Source: Streptomyces qaidamensis
GTDB lineage: Bacteria; Actinomycetota; Actinomycetes; Streptomycetales; Streptomycetaceae
Direction: 5' to 3'
Assembly: GCF_001611795.1 (NCBI RefSeq)
Contig: NZ_CP015098.1
Coordinates: 1,922,001-1,986,000, forward strand
DNA: 64,000 nt
Shown: in pieces, positions 42,749 to 50,829 of the stretch
Numbering within the stretch: the first letter of the stretch is position 1
Layout: every line of letters begins with the position of its first letter
Notes under the pieces: model-generated
Database searches by the model: none
What the model saw: only the letters and a program-made list of their open reading frames with translations
What the model was told of the DNA's origin: nothing
Position numbers and translations under genes: made by a program

Positions 42749-44302
42749 TCAGCGGATGCCGGTGAGGTGGGCGAAGACGACCACGTTGCCGGAGTAGCCC
42801 TTCCTGCGGTCGTAGCTGCCGCCGCAGGTGATCAGACGCAGCTCGGGGCGGCCCCGGGCGCCGTACACCTCCTGGCTGGGGAAGTGCGCCTTCTCGTACG
42901 ACTTGATCTTGTCGACCGTGTAGACGGCGATCCGCCCGTCGACGCGGCGGGCCTTGACGATCCGGCCCCGTTTCAGCTCGGTCAGCCCCGCGAAGACGGC
43001 GGGCCCGCTGTCCGTGTCCAGGTGCCCTACGGCCACGGCGGTGCCCTGCTCGCCGGGTGAGGCGCCGTGCTGGTACCAGCCGACGAGCCTGGGGTCGTCG
43101 TCCGGCGGCGCGGTGAGGCGGCGGTCGCGGTCGAGGCCGAGGCCCATGACCGGGGCATCGACGCGGAGGTAGGGGATGAGGAGCCGGGTGGCCCGGGAGC
43201 GGGGCAGGGGACGGGGGCCGGGCGGGGAGTGGGGCTTCCGGGCGGCCGGGGCGGGGACCCGGGCGGCGGGCCTGGGAGGAGCGGGGCGCGGGGTGGCGAC
43301 CGCGGGACGGCTGTGCGGCGCGGCGGGGTTGCCCTTGCGGGCCCCGGGGGGGGGGGAACTGGGGATGGGGGGATGGGGGGCTACGCGAGGGCCTTGGGTG
43401 CGGGCGCCGTTGGGGACGGGGCGGGGGGCGGGGGGGGCGTCGGTGGCGGGCCCCGGGGCGCGGGGGGTGGCCGCGGAGGCGGCCGTCCGGGGTGGGCCGG
43501 TGCGCGGGCTGGGGGCGGTGGAGGCGGCCGTGCGGGCAGCGGTGCCGGTGCGGGCGCCGGAGGCTCCCGGCGAGGCGGTCGCACGGGGACCTGGAGATGG
43601 GGGCAGGGCAGCGGTGCCCGTGCCGGAGCCGGCCGGGTGGGCGGCCGTCGTGAGGTCCGGCGGGAGGGCCGTGACCGTCGAGCCGGGCTCTTCGCCCCGG
43701 TCCCAGCAGACCCCGGCCACGAGCAGCATGGCGACGGCTACCACGACCGTCCTGGTCAGCCGATAGGCACGCGTCCGGTACCGGGGCCTACGGCCTCGCC
43801 CGGACCACCCGTCAGGGACGCCGGCGGCCATCGCGTACCGCCCGCCCGGGCCGGCGCCGGAACCACGCCGCCCGACGGGGGCCGCAGCGGACCTGCCCCC
43901 ACGCCGGGCCCCCGGGGCCCGAGCGGACCCGGCCCCACGCCGACCCTCTGGCGCCGCGGCAACGCCGCCCCCACGCCGCCCCACTGCAGCACCGGCAGAC
44001 CCCGAACCCGACCGAGACCCCGAACCGCCGACCACTCCCCGCCGAACCTCCGAAGCCCCGGCAGAACCAGCCCCGCCCCCACGCCGCCCCGACGACACGC
44101 GAGCGGCACCAGTACCACCCCCGCTCCGCCCCGGCGGCACACCGAAGGAACCGGCGTCCGCCGCTCGCCGAACCGCCGGGGCGGCGCCGGGCCGGGCGCC
44201 GCCTGCACGTCGCCTCACCGGCCCGGCGCCGGACCCCAGCGCGTCTCCGCCCCGCCCCAGCGGGGCGGAGCGATCCGCGGAACGTGGCTTACGCGGCGCC
44301 AT
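42749..44302 (-). CDS. Class F-type sortase with a long low-complexity N-terminal region
   Basis: 517 aa. Catalytic domain in the last ~150 residues: His427 in AVGHLDT, Cys493 in LITCGGS, with Arg499/Arg500 as the likely third member and YSGNVVVFAHL at the end. One membrane anchor near 180-197 (VVVAVAMLLVAGVCW). The N-terminal ~170 residues (cytoplasmic) are Arg/Gly/Ala-rich and the extracytoplasmic linker (about 200-370) is Pro/Ala/Thr-rich, much longer than in typical sortases. Its start lies 14 bp inside the 3' end of the upstream secreted-protein gene, so it is translationally coupled to its likely substrate. Confidence 0.88.
   Translation of the reverse strand: MAPRKPRSADRSAPLGRGGDALGSGAGPVRRRAGGARPGAAPAVRRAADAGSFGVPPGRSGGGTGAARVSSGRRGGGAGSAGASEVRRGVVGGSGSRSGSGSAGAAVGRRGGGVAAAPEGRRGAGSARAPGARRGGRSAAAPVGRRGSGAGPGGRYAMAAGVPDGWSGRGRRPRYRTRAYRLTRTVVVAVAMLLVAGVCWDRGEEPGSTVTALPPDLTTAAHPAGSGTGTAALPPSPGPRATASPGASGARTGTAARTAASTAPSPRTGPPRTAASAATPRAPGPATDAPPAPRPVPNGARTQGPRVAPHPPIPSSPPPGARKGNPAAPHSRPAVATPRPAPPRPAARVPAPAARKPHSPPGPRPLPRSRATRLLIPYLRVDAPVMGLGLDRDRRLTAPPDDDPRLVGWYQHGASPGEQGTAVAVGHLDTDSGPAVFAGLTELKRGRIVKARRVDGRIAVYTVDKIKSYEKAHFPSQEVYGARGRPELRLITCGGSYDRRKGYSGNVVVFAHLTGIR
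43346..43356 (-). repeat. 11-bp C homopolymer (coding strand) inside the sortase gene
   Basis: Eleven consecutive G on the plus strand, i.e. C11 in the coding strand within the Pro-rich linker (SSPPPGARK). More G runs of 6-8 follow at about 43367-43436. Such tracts can slip during replication and switch the frame before the catalytic domain. Confidence 0.8.
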
Positions 44303-44876
44303 CGGGGCGGCGGCGGAGCCGGAACCAGACCGTCCCGGCCACGGCGGCCAGGCCGACCGCGGCCGCGCCGGTGACCGGCGTGAAGGCCTCACCGCGGGCG
44401 ATGCCGCCACCGCCCGCCGGCGGGCCGCCGACCGGCGTCGTCGGCTTGGAGGTCGGGCAGTCGACCTTGAACACCTTGAACTTGCCCGCACCGTGGGCCT
44501 GGTCGGTGAGCCACGTCAGCTTGTACTGCCCGTTGGGCAGGTCGACGGCCGCGGTACGCCCCGCGCCGGTCGCGTCGGCGGTGAAGCTGCCCGTGCGGGT
44601 GGCGCCGCCCGGGACCTCGGGCTGGGTCTGGATGGTCCAGTTGACCTTCTCGCCCGCGTCGAAGTTGAACGCGGCGAGGTAGAAGTCGCAGACCTTCGGG
44701 TCGTTGCGCTGGTTGGCCGCGGCCGTCGTGCTGGCGTGGATCTTGACGTCTCCGTTGTCCCCCGGAATGGGGGCGGCGACGGCGGACACCCCGCTCAGGG
44801 TGGTCCCTGCGAGGGTGAGGGCGGCGACGACGGCGGTGCGGGTGCCGGCACGACGCGCGAGGGGTACGACGGGCAT
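44289..44876 (-). CDS. Secreted protein with a TPVTG-type sorting signal (probable sortase substrate)
   Basis: 195 aa. ATG 44876 is chosen because GGAGG (44884-44888) is 7 nt upstream of it and only 1 nt from the earlier ATG 44882. Signal peptide 1-~35 (RTAVVAALTLAGTTLSGVSAVAA). The mature part has two Cys (CDFYLAAFNF; FKVDCPTSKPTT) that could form a disulfide. C-terminal sorting-like signal: TPVTG at 166-170, hydrophobic stretch 171-185, RLRRR at 186-190. The downstream overlapping sortase is the obvious partner. Function of the displayed domain unknown. Confidence 0.85.
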   Translation of the reverse strand: MPVVPLARRAGTRTAVVAALTLAGTTLSGVSAVAAPIPGDNGDVKIHASTTAAANQRNDPKVCDFYLAAFNFDAGEKVNWTIQTQPEVPGGATRTGSFTADATGAGRTAAVDLPNGQYKLTWLTDQAHGAGKFKVFKVDCPTSKPTTPVGGPPAGGGGIARGEAFTPVTGAAAVGLAAVAGTVWFRLRRRPDGAA

Positions 44877-44888
44877 GAACATGCCTCC

Positions 44889-44929
44889 AAGTCAGATGAT
44901 TTACATACAAACACCTCGTCACCTGACTT
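44889..44929. promoter_or_regulatory. Inverted repeat in the promoter of the secreted-protein/sortase unit
   Basis: AAGTCAG (44889-44895) and CTGACTT (44923-44929) with a 27-nt A+T-rich spacer containing TTTACATAC. It overlaps the ribosome-binding region of the secreted-protein gene and could be an operator or a transcript hairpin. Confidence 0.4.
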
Positions 44930-44976
44930 TCTGTCACCTCAGCACCCAAGAGGGCGCAGCACCGCCCAACGACGCG

Positions 44977-46260
44977 TCAGATATCGCTCTTCCGGCGCAG
45001 CGGCACCCGGCACCGGAAGCCCCTCCGCGCACCGCGGACCTCACCATCAGCCTCCTGCACCGGCTCCGACTCCCCCGGCTCCCCCCGCGACCGTACGGCG
45101 ACCCCCGACGACAGCAGCAACAGCACTCCCAGCATCACGAACGGCGCCGCCACACCCGCGACCCCGGCGATCAGCCCCGCCGCGGCGGGCGCGGCGACCT
45201 GGCCGAGCCGGTTGCCGGTGAGGCGCAGGGCCAGGGCCGTGGAACGGGCGTCGTCGGGGGCGGCTTGGACGACCGTCGTCATGGACAGCGGCTGGCCGAC
45301 CCCGAGGCAGAAGCCCAGCGCGACCAGCAGCAGCCCGAGCGCCCACACCGGCAGCGGCAGGGCGATGCCCGCGCACAGCAGGGCCGCCAGCAGACAGGTG
45401 ACCGTCAGCAGCAGGGTCCGCCCGAGCAGCCGCAGCAGGGGGGTCAGCACCAGGCGGCAGGCGATCGTGGCCGCCGCGCGCAGACTCAGCAGGATGCCGA
45501 TCACGGACGGCGCGATGCCCCGGTGCTCGCCGACCACCGGGAGGTAGGCGGTCAGGATGTCCGTCGCGGACAGCACGGCGAGGCTGGTGAAGATGCCCGC
45601 CGGCACTCCCCGGGTGCGCAGGATGCCCCGGACCGGGACCCGGTCGCCCTTGTCCGCGCGGGACGTGGACGCCGTGCGGCGATCCTCGATGCGCCACAGC
45701 GAGGTGAACGCCACCGCCGCCGTGGCACCCGCCACGATCAGGGCGAGCGCGCTGCTGCCGGCCAGGTCCTCGCCGCCGATCAGCACGCCCGCGGCGATGG
45801 GGCCGACGAGCTGCCCGAGGGCGGCGCCGATGGTGAAGTGACCGAAGTTGCGGTCCTGTTCGTGCGGCGCGGACTGGCGGGCGACGAGGGACTGGGAGCC
45901 GATGACGAAGCACAGGTGCCCGAGGCCCATCACCCCGCTCCACAGGGCCATCGTCCCCAGGGAACCGGCGACCCCGCTGAGGGCGCAGCCACCTGATATG
46001 AGGACCACGCCGACCGGCAGCAGGGGCGCGCAGCGGCCGTGGTCGGTGCGGCGGCCGAGGGGGACGGCGGCGAAGAGGGGCAGCAGGGCGTACACACCGG
46101 CGATCACGCCGATCGCGCGCTCGTCCGCACCCAGCGCGAGGGCCCGGTAGGAGACGGCGGGCCGGGCCATCGACACCGCCCCCTGCGCGAAGCCGAAGGC
46201 GATGACGAGGCGGAGCAGCCAGCCGCGGTTCCCACCGGGCCTCACGATGACGTCGTCCAT
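44977..46260 (-). CDS. MFS efflux-type transporter
   Basis: 427 aa, ATG 46260. Twelve hydrophobic segments; PLGRRTDHGRCAPLLPVG is the loop 2-3 motif of drug/metabolite MFS proteins and ALRLTGNRLGQVAAPAAAGL is in the second half. The C-terminal ~30 residues are charged. Starts 8 bp after the citrate transporter stop, so cotranscribed. Substrate unknown. Confidence 0.9.
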   Translation of the reverse strand: MDDVIVRPGGNRGWLLRLVIAFGFAQGAVSMARPAVSYRALALGADERAIGVIAGVYALLPLFAAVPLGRRTDHGRCAPLLPVGVVLISGGCALSGVAGSLGTMALWSGVMGLGHLCFVIGSQSLVARQSAPHEQDRNFGHFTIGAALGQLVGPIAAGVLIGGEDLAGSSALALIVAGATAAVAFTSLWRIEDRRTASTSRADKGDRVPVRGILRTRGVPAGIFTSLAVLSATDILTAYLPVVGEHRGIAPSVIGILLSLRAAATIACRLVLTPLLRLLGRTLLLTVTCLLAALLCAGIALPLPVWALGLLLVALGFCLGVGQPLSMTTVVQAAPDDARSTALALRLTGNRLGQVAAPAAAGLIAGVAGVAAPFVMLGVLLLLSSGVAVRSRGEPGESEPVQEADGEVRGARRGFRCRVPLRRKSDI

Positions 46261-46268
46261 GGAGTGGT

Positions 46269-47711
46269 TCAGATGATCCCGAACAGCATGCCTGCGCCGA
46301 GGATGACCAGGCAGGTGAGGGCGGCCCACTTCACGACGAACCTGGTGTGGTCGCCGAACTCCACCTTGGCCATGCCGACCAGGACGTAGACCGCCGGGAC
46401 GAGCGGGCTGGACATGTGCAGCGGCTGGCCGACCAGGGAGGCGCGGGCCATCTCCAGCGGGGTGACCCCGTGGGCGGCTCCCGCCTCGGCGAGGACGGGC
46501 AGGACACCGAAGTAGAAGCCGTCGTTCGACATGAAGTAGGTGAGCGGCAGGCTCAGGATGCCGGTGACGAGGGCCATGTGCGGGCCCATGCTGGCGGGGA
46601 TGACGTCCACCATCCACTTGGCCATGTGGTCGACCATGCCGGTGCCCTGGAGGACGCCGGTGAAGACGGCGGCGGCGAAGACCATGCCGGAGACGTTCAG
46701 GACGTTGTCGGCGTGGGCGGCCAGACGGGCCCTCTGGTCGGGGATGTGCGGGAAGTTCACGGAGAGGACGAGCGCGGCACCGATCAGGAACAGCACCGGG
46801 ATCGGCAGCCACTCCATGATCATGGCGGTGAGCAGGCCGACCGTGAGCAGCGCGTTGAACCAGTAGAGCTTGGGACGCAGGGTGGGCCGGTTCGGGTCGA
46901 GGCCCTGGAAGCCGTCGCCGTCCCCGGAGTCCGCGGAGCCGGCGGAGCCCGTGGCGCTCTCGGGAGCGTCCGTGCCGGAGCCGGCGCCGCCCGTGCCGCC
47001 CTTGCGCATCGAGACCTTGCCGTCGCCGGAGCCGCCGGACCCGACGAGGACCGTCTCGGTCTCCTTCTCCTCCTCCAGCACCTCGTCCAGGGTCAGCACA
47101 CCCAGCCGCCGGCGCTCGCGCACGCCGAGCACGTAGGAGAGGACGAAGACGAAGGCCAGGCCGACCAGGAGCGCCGGGATCATCGGGACGAAGATGTCAC
47201 TCGCGTCGAGCTTCAGCGCGGTCGCGGCGCGGGCGGTCGGGCCGCCCCACGGCAGGGTGTTCATCACGCCGTTGGCCATGGCGGCGACACCGGTCATCAC
47301 GACCAGGCTCATCTTCAGGCGCTTGTACAGCGGGTACATCGCCGAGACGGTGATCATGAAGGTGGTCGAGCCGTCGCCGTCCAGCGACACGATCGCGGCG
47401 AGCAGGGCGGTGCCCACGACGATCCGCATCGGGTCGGCTTTGCAGAATTTGAGAATGCCGCGGACGATCGGGTCGAAGAGACCGACATCGATCATCACGC
47501 CGAAGTAGACGATCGCGAACATGAGCATCGCCGCGGTGGGGGCGAGGTCGGTCACGCCGTCGAGGACGTAGTCGCCGAGCTCGGCGCCCTTGCCGACGAA
47601 CACGCAGAACAGCGCGGGAATCAGCACGAGCGCCGCGATCGGCGACATCTTCTTCATCATGATCAGGACCAGGAAGGTCGCGATCATGGCGAAGCCGAGG
47701 ATGGTCAGCAT
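46269..47711 (-). CDS. Citrate:metal/H+ symporter (CitMHS family)
   Basis: 480 aa, ATG 47711. The CitMHS landmarks are VSLDGDGSTTFMITVSAMYPLYKRL, NTLPWGGPTARAATAL, MSNDGFYFGVLPVL and GQPLHMSSPLVPAVYVLVG (given in part). These transporters import citrate complexed with Mg2+ or Ca2+/Fe. A Gly/Ser-rich cytoplasmic loop (about 230-280) is longer than usual. Weak ribosome site; the leader carries two crossing inverted repeats. Confidence 0.94.
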   Translation of the reverse strand: MLTILGFAMIATFLVLIMMKKMSPIAALVLIPALFCVFVGKGAELGDYVLDGVTDLAPTAAMLMFAIVYFGVMIDVGLFDPIVRGILKFCKADPMRIVVGTALLAAIVSLDGDGSTTFMITVSAMYPLYKRLKMSLVVMTGVAAMANGVMNTLPWGGPTARAATALKLDASDIFVPMIPALLVGLAFVFVLSYVLGVRERRRLGVLTLDEVLEEEKETETVLVGSGGSGDGKVSMRKGGTGGAGSGTDAPESATGSAGSADSGDGDGFQGLDPNRPTLRPKLYWFNALLTVGLLTAMIMEWLPIPVLFLIGAALVLSVNFPHIPDQRARLAAHADNVLNVSGMVFAAAVFTGVLQGTGMVDHMAKWMVDVIPASMGPHMALVTGILSLPLTYFMSNDGFYFGVLPVLAEAGAAHGVTPLEMARASLVGQPLHMSSPLVPAVYVLVGMAKVEFGDHTRFVVKWAALTCLVILGAGMLFGII

Positions 47712-47719
47712 GAGTTGAT

Positions 47720-47785
47720 ACCTAACGTTCGCCCTTGAACATCCCACCAGGGCCGGCGGTGTCCGAGACGTTAGGTGCGTTCAAG
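47720..47785 (-). promoter_or_regulatory. citrate transporter leader with two crossing inverted repeats
   Basis: ACCTAACGT (47720-47728) pairs with ACGTTAGGT (47768-47776), and CTTGAAC (47734-47740) pairs with GTTCAAG (47779-47785). The order A-B-A'-B' would form a pseudoknot in RNA, or two operators in DNA. It ends 9 bp from the transporter start. Confidence 0.45.
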
Positions 47786-47846
47786 CAGCGTTAACAAGAC
47801 GTTGACGTGCGAGCAATAAGCGCAAAACTGCTGGTCACAGCTTTGC

Positions 47847-50114
47847 TCAGGTCAGAGCGGTGAGCTTTTCGGTCACGGCGGACGCTTCCGGGTCCGTCTC
47901 GGGGGCGACCTCGACCGGCACTCCGTTGAGGACCGCGTTGCCCGACAGCGGGTCGAGCAGACGGCCGTCGAGGAGCTGGTTGACGTTGACGCCGGGGTCC
48001 GTGGACGCGTGGCTGAGGCGGGTGCCGGGACGGTTGTGGCCCCAGCCGTGCGGCAGGCTCACCACGCCCCGGCGGATCGCGTCGGTGACCTCCGCGGGTG
48101 CGGTGACCTCTCCCCCGGCGCCCTTGACGCGCACGGCGGCCCCGTCCTCGATGCCCAGCCGTTCGGCGTCCTCGGGGTGGATGTGCAGGGTGCAGCGGTT
48201 GGAGCCCCCGGTGAGGGCGGGCACGTTGTGCATCCAGCTGTTGTTGGAGCGCAGATGGCGGCGGCCGACCAGGACGAGCCCTTCGGGGCGTTCGGCCAGG
48301 GCCGCGCGCAGGCGGGGCAGGTCGTCCGCGATCGGGCCGGGCAGCAGCTCCACCCGGCCACTGCGGGTCTTCAGGGGCTGCGGCAGGCGGGGCTCCAGCG
48401 GCCCGAGGTCGATGCCGTGGGGGTGTGCGAGCAGCTTGTCCAGGCTGAGGCCGTCCGGCCGCACGCCGAAGCCGTCGCCGTAGGGGCCGAGGCGCAGCAT
48501 CATGTCGAGCCGTCGCTCGGGGCCGGTGTCGCCGCTGAGCCGGGCGGCGAGCTCGCGCGGATCACCGCCGTGGACCGGCGAGTGCGGCTCGGTGACCGCC
48601 TTGCCGAGGGTCTGGTCGATGACCATCCGGTCGACGGCTGCCGGGTCCGTTCCGTGCATGCCCGTGACCGCCAGGATCAGCCGCGCCAGGATCTCCGTCT
48701 CCGCCATGCGGCCCGGCTCCAGCGGGACGGCCGGGCGGGTGTAGCGGACCTGGTTGCGTACGGCGAGGGTGTTGAAGGCGAAGTCGTGGTGCGGGCTCTG
48801 GGAGGGCGGGGGCGGGGGCAGGACGACGTCGGCGTGGCGCGAGGTCTCGTTGAGGTACGGGTCGACGCTGACCATGAAGTCGAGCGAGGCGAGGGCCTTG
48901 TCGAGCCGGTCGCCGTCGGGCGCGGACAGCACGGGGTTGGCGGCGACGGCGATCAGCGCGCGCACCGGTTCCCCTTCCTCGGTGGCGGTGTCGATCTCCT
49001 CGGCGAGGGCCGACAGGGGCAGTTCGCCCTTCGCCTCGGGGTGCCGGCTCACCCGGGAGTGCCAGCGCCCGAGGGCGAAGCCGCGGCCCGGTCCGGCGGG
49101 GCGCGGGGTCTTGTCGGTGGCCGCCTGCGGGAAAAGCGCGCCGCCGGGCCGGTCGAGGTTGCCGGTGAGGATGTTGAGGACGTCGACGAGCCAGCTGGCC
49201 AGGGTGCCGTGCGGGACGGTGCAGCTGCCGATGCGGCCGTACACGGCGGCGGCCGGGGCGGCGGCCAGGTCGCGGGCGAGGGCGCGGATCGCGTCGGCCT
49301 CGACGTCGCAGGCCTCGGCGACGGCTTCGGGGGTGAACTCCCGGATGGCGTCGGACAGTTCCTCGACGCCCTGGACGTGCGGGGCCGGCTCGACGAGCCT
49401 CTCCTCGAAGAGCACCTGTGCCATCGCGGCCAGCAGCAGCGCGTCGGTGCCGGGGCGGACGGCGATGTGCCGGTCGGCGAGCTTCGCGGTGCGGGTGCGC
49501 CGCGGGTCGATCACGACGAGGGTGCCGCCCCGGGCCTTGAGCGCCTTCAGCTTGCCCGGGAAGTCGGGGGCGGTGCACAGACTGCCGTTGGACTCCAGCG
49601 GGTTGGCGCCGATCAGGAGCAGATGTCCGGTGCGGTCGAGGTCGGGCACGGGGATGGCGTTCGCGTCGCCGAAGAGCAGGCCGCTGGAGACGTGCTTGGG
49701 CATCTGGTCGACCGTGGACGCGGTGAAGACGCTGCGGGTGCCGAGCCCGGCGAGCAGGACGGGCGGGTAGAGGGCACCGGCCATGGTGTGCACGTTGGGG
49801 TTGCCGAGGACGACTCCGACGGAGTTCGGGCCATGGCGTTCCAGGACGGGCCGGATGCCGGCGGCGACCGCGTCGAAGGCCTCCTCCCAGGTGGCCTCGC
49901 GCAGCTCGCCGTCCCTCCGTACGAGCGGCGTGCGCAGCCGGTCGGGGTCGGAGTCGACTGCTCCGAAGGAGGCGCCCTTGGGGCAGATGAATCCCTGGCT
50001 GAACACGTCGTCGCGGTCACCTCGGGCGTGGGTGACGCGCGTCCCCTCGATGGTGAGCGTCAGGCCGCAGGTGGCCTCGCACAGGGGACAGATACGCAGG
50101 GCGGTGCGGGACAC
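47847..50114 (-). CDS. Molybdopterin oxidoreductase with [4Fe-4S] cluster (DMSO reductase family)
   Basis: 755 aa, GTG start at 50114. Cys9, Cys12, Cys16 and Cys44 (C-x2-C-x3-C-x27-C) bind a 4Fe-4S cluster, followed by the molybdopterin domain (RRTRTAKLADRHIAVRPGTD; NILTGNLDRPGGALF) and the C-terminal dinucleotide domain (WMHNVPALTGGSNRC; VSLPHGWGHN). No Tat signal, so it is cytoplasmic, like assimilatory nitrate reductase or formate dehydrogenase-like enzymes. Substrate not determined. A palindromic operator lies 47-64 bp upstream, with a TetR gene beyond it. Confidence 0.93.
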   Translation of the reverse strand: MSRTALRICPLCEATCGLTLTIEGTRVTHARGDRDDVFSQGFICPKGASFGAVDSDPDRLRTPLVRRDGELREATWEEAFDAVAAGIRPVLERHGPNSVGVVLGNPNVHTMAGALYPPVLLAGLGTRSVFTASTVDQMPKHVSSGLLFGDANAIPVPDLDRTGHLLLIGANPLESNGSLCTAPDFPGKLKALKARGGTLVVIDPRRTRTAKLADRHIAVRPGTDALLLAAMAQVLFEERLVEPAPHVQGVEELSDAIREFTPEAVAEACDVEADAIRALARDLAAAPAAAVYGRIGSCTVPHGTLASWLVDVLNILTGNLDRPGGALFPQAATDKTPRPAGPGRGFALGRWHSRVSRHPEAKGELPLSALAEEIDTATEEGEPVRALIAVAANPVLSAPDGDRLDKALASLDFMVSVDPYLNETSRHADVVLPPPPPSQSPHHDFAFNTLAVRNQVRYTRPAVPLEPGRMAETEILARLILAVTGMHGTDPAAVDRMVIDQTLGKAVTEPHSPVHGGDPRELAARLSGDTGPERRLDMMLRLGPYGDGFGVRPDGLSLDKLLAHPHGIDLGPLEPRLPQPLKTRSGRVELLPGPIADDLPRLRAALAERPEGLVLVGRRHLRSNNSWMHNVPALTGGSNRCTLHIHPEDAERLGIEDGAAVRVKGAGGEVTAPAEVTDAIRRGVVSLPHGWGHNRPGTRLSHASTDPGVNVNQLLDGRLLDPLSGNAVLNGVPVEVAPETDPEASAVTEKLTALT

Positions 50115-50160
50115 GGGTCCTCCCGGGGCGGCGGCTACGGTGACGCACTGACGCGCCCGA

Positions 50161-50178
50161 GCATACCGACCGGTATGC
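50161..50178. promoter_or_regulatory. TetR-type operator, ACCGACCGGT family (site C)
   Basis: GCATACCGACCGGTATGC has perfect 8-bp arms (50161-50168, 50171-50178) around AC. It lies between the TetR gene (50209-50829) and the molybdopterin oxidoreductase, so the local TetR or the one at 20653 could bind. Confidence 0.65.
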
Positions 50179-50208
50179 ATCTCGGGGAGGGCCTGGCGGG
50201 GACGGAGG

Positions 50209-50829
50209 TCAGTCGAGGGCGCGGGCCAGATAGGCGCGCAGCATCTCCCTGGCCTCCGCGATGACCCGCTCGTCCCCCTCCGGTGCGACCCGGAACGCCA
50301 GGTGCACGAGGGTGTCGGCGGTCTCGACGGCGACGAGGAAGACCCGGCGCAGATCCTCGTCCGGTTCGCGGTCGAGGTAGCCGGAGAGGAGTTCGGTGAG
50401 GCGGTCGGCGACGCGGTGGTTGGGTTCGGTGTGGCGGGCACCGACCGGGATCTGGTTGCCGAAGTCGACGAGCGAGAAGCCGGGCGCGGTGCGCTTCATC
50501 TCCAGGTACTCGTCGAGCACGGCGTCCATGGCCGTGCGCCAGCCCCCGTCCTCGCCGGCCTGCCGCAGGCGCTGGGTGACGCGCTCGGAGTACCGCTCCA
50601 GGTTGCGCTGCGCCAGCGCGTCGGCCATCTGGCGTTTGTTGCCGAAGAAGCGGTAGACCGAGCCGATCGGGACCGCGGCCCGCTGGGCGACGGCACGGGT
50701 ACTCAGGGCGTCGTAACCGACCTCGTCGAGGAGGTCGGCGCACGCGTCGAGGATCCTGGTCAGGCGTTCGGCGCTGCGCCGCTGCACGGGCGCACGACGG
50801 AGCGATGTCGCGTGGGGCACGGGCTTCAT
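50209..50829 (-). CDS. TetR-family regulator, probable controller of the oxidoreductase
   Basis: 206 aa. HTH LLDEVGYDALSTRAVAQRAA and VPIGSVYRFFGNKRQMADAL; the C-terminal domain has EYLEMKRTAPGFSLVDFGNQ and a charged tail. Its ATG overlaps the upstream lipoprotein stop (ATGA), so the two are coupled; the palindrome downstream precedes the oxidoreductase. Confidence 0.9.
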   Translation of the reverse strand: MKPVPHATSLRRAPVQRRSAERLTRILDACADLLDEVGYDALSTRAVAQRAAVPIGSVYRFFGNKRQMADALAQRNLERYSERVTQRLRQAGEDGGWRTAMDAVLDEYLEMKRTAPGFSLVDFGNQIPVGARHTEPNHRVADRLTELLSGYLDREPDEDLRRVFLVAVETADTLVHLAFRVAPEGDERVIAEAREMLRAYLARALD

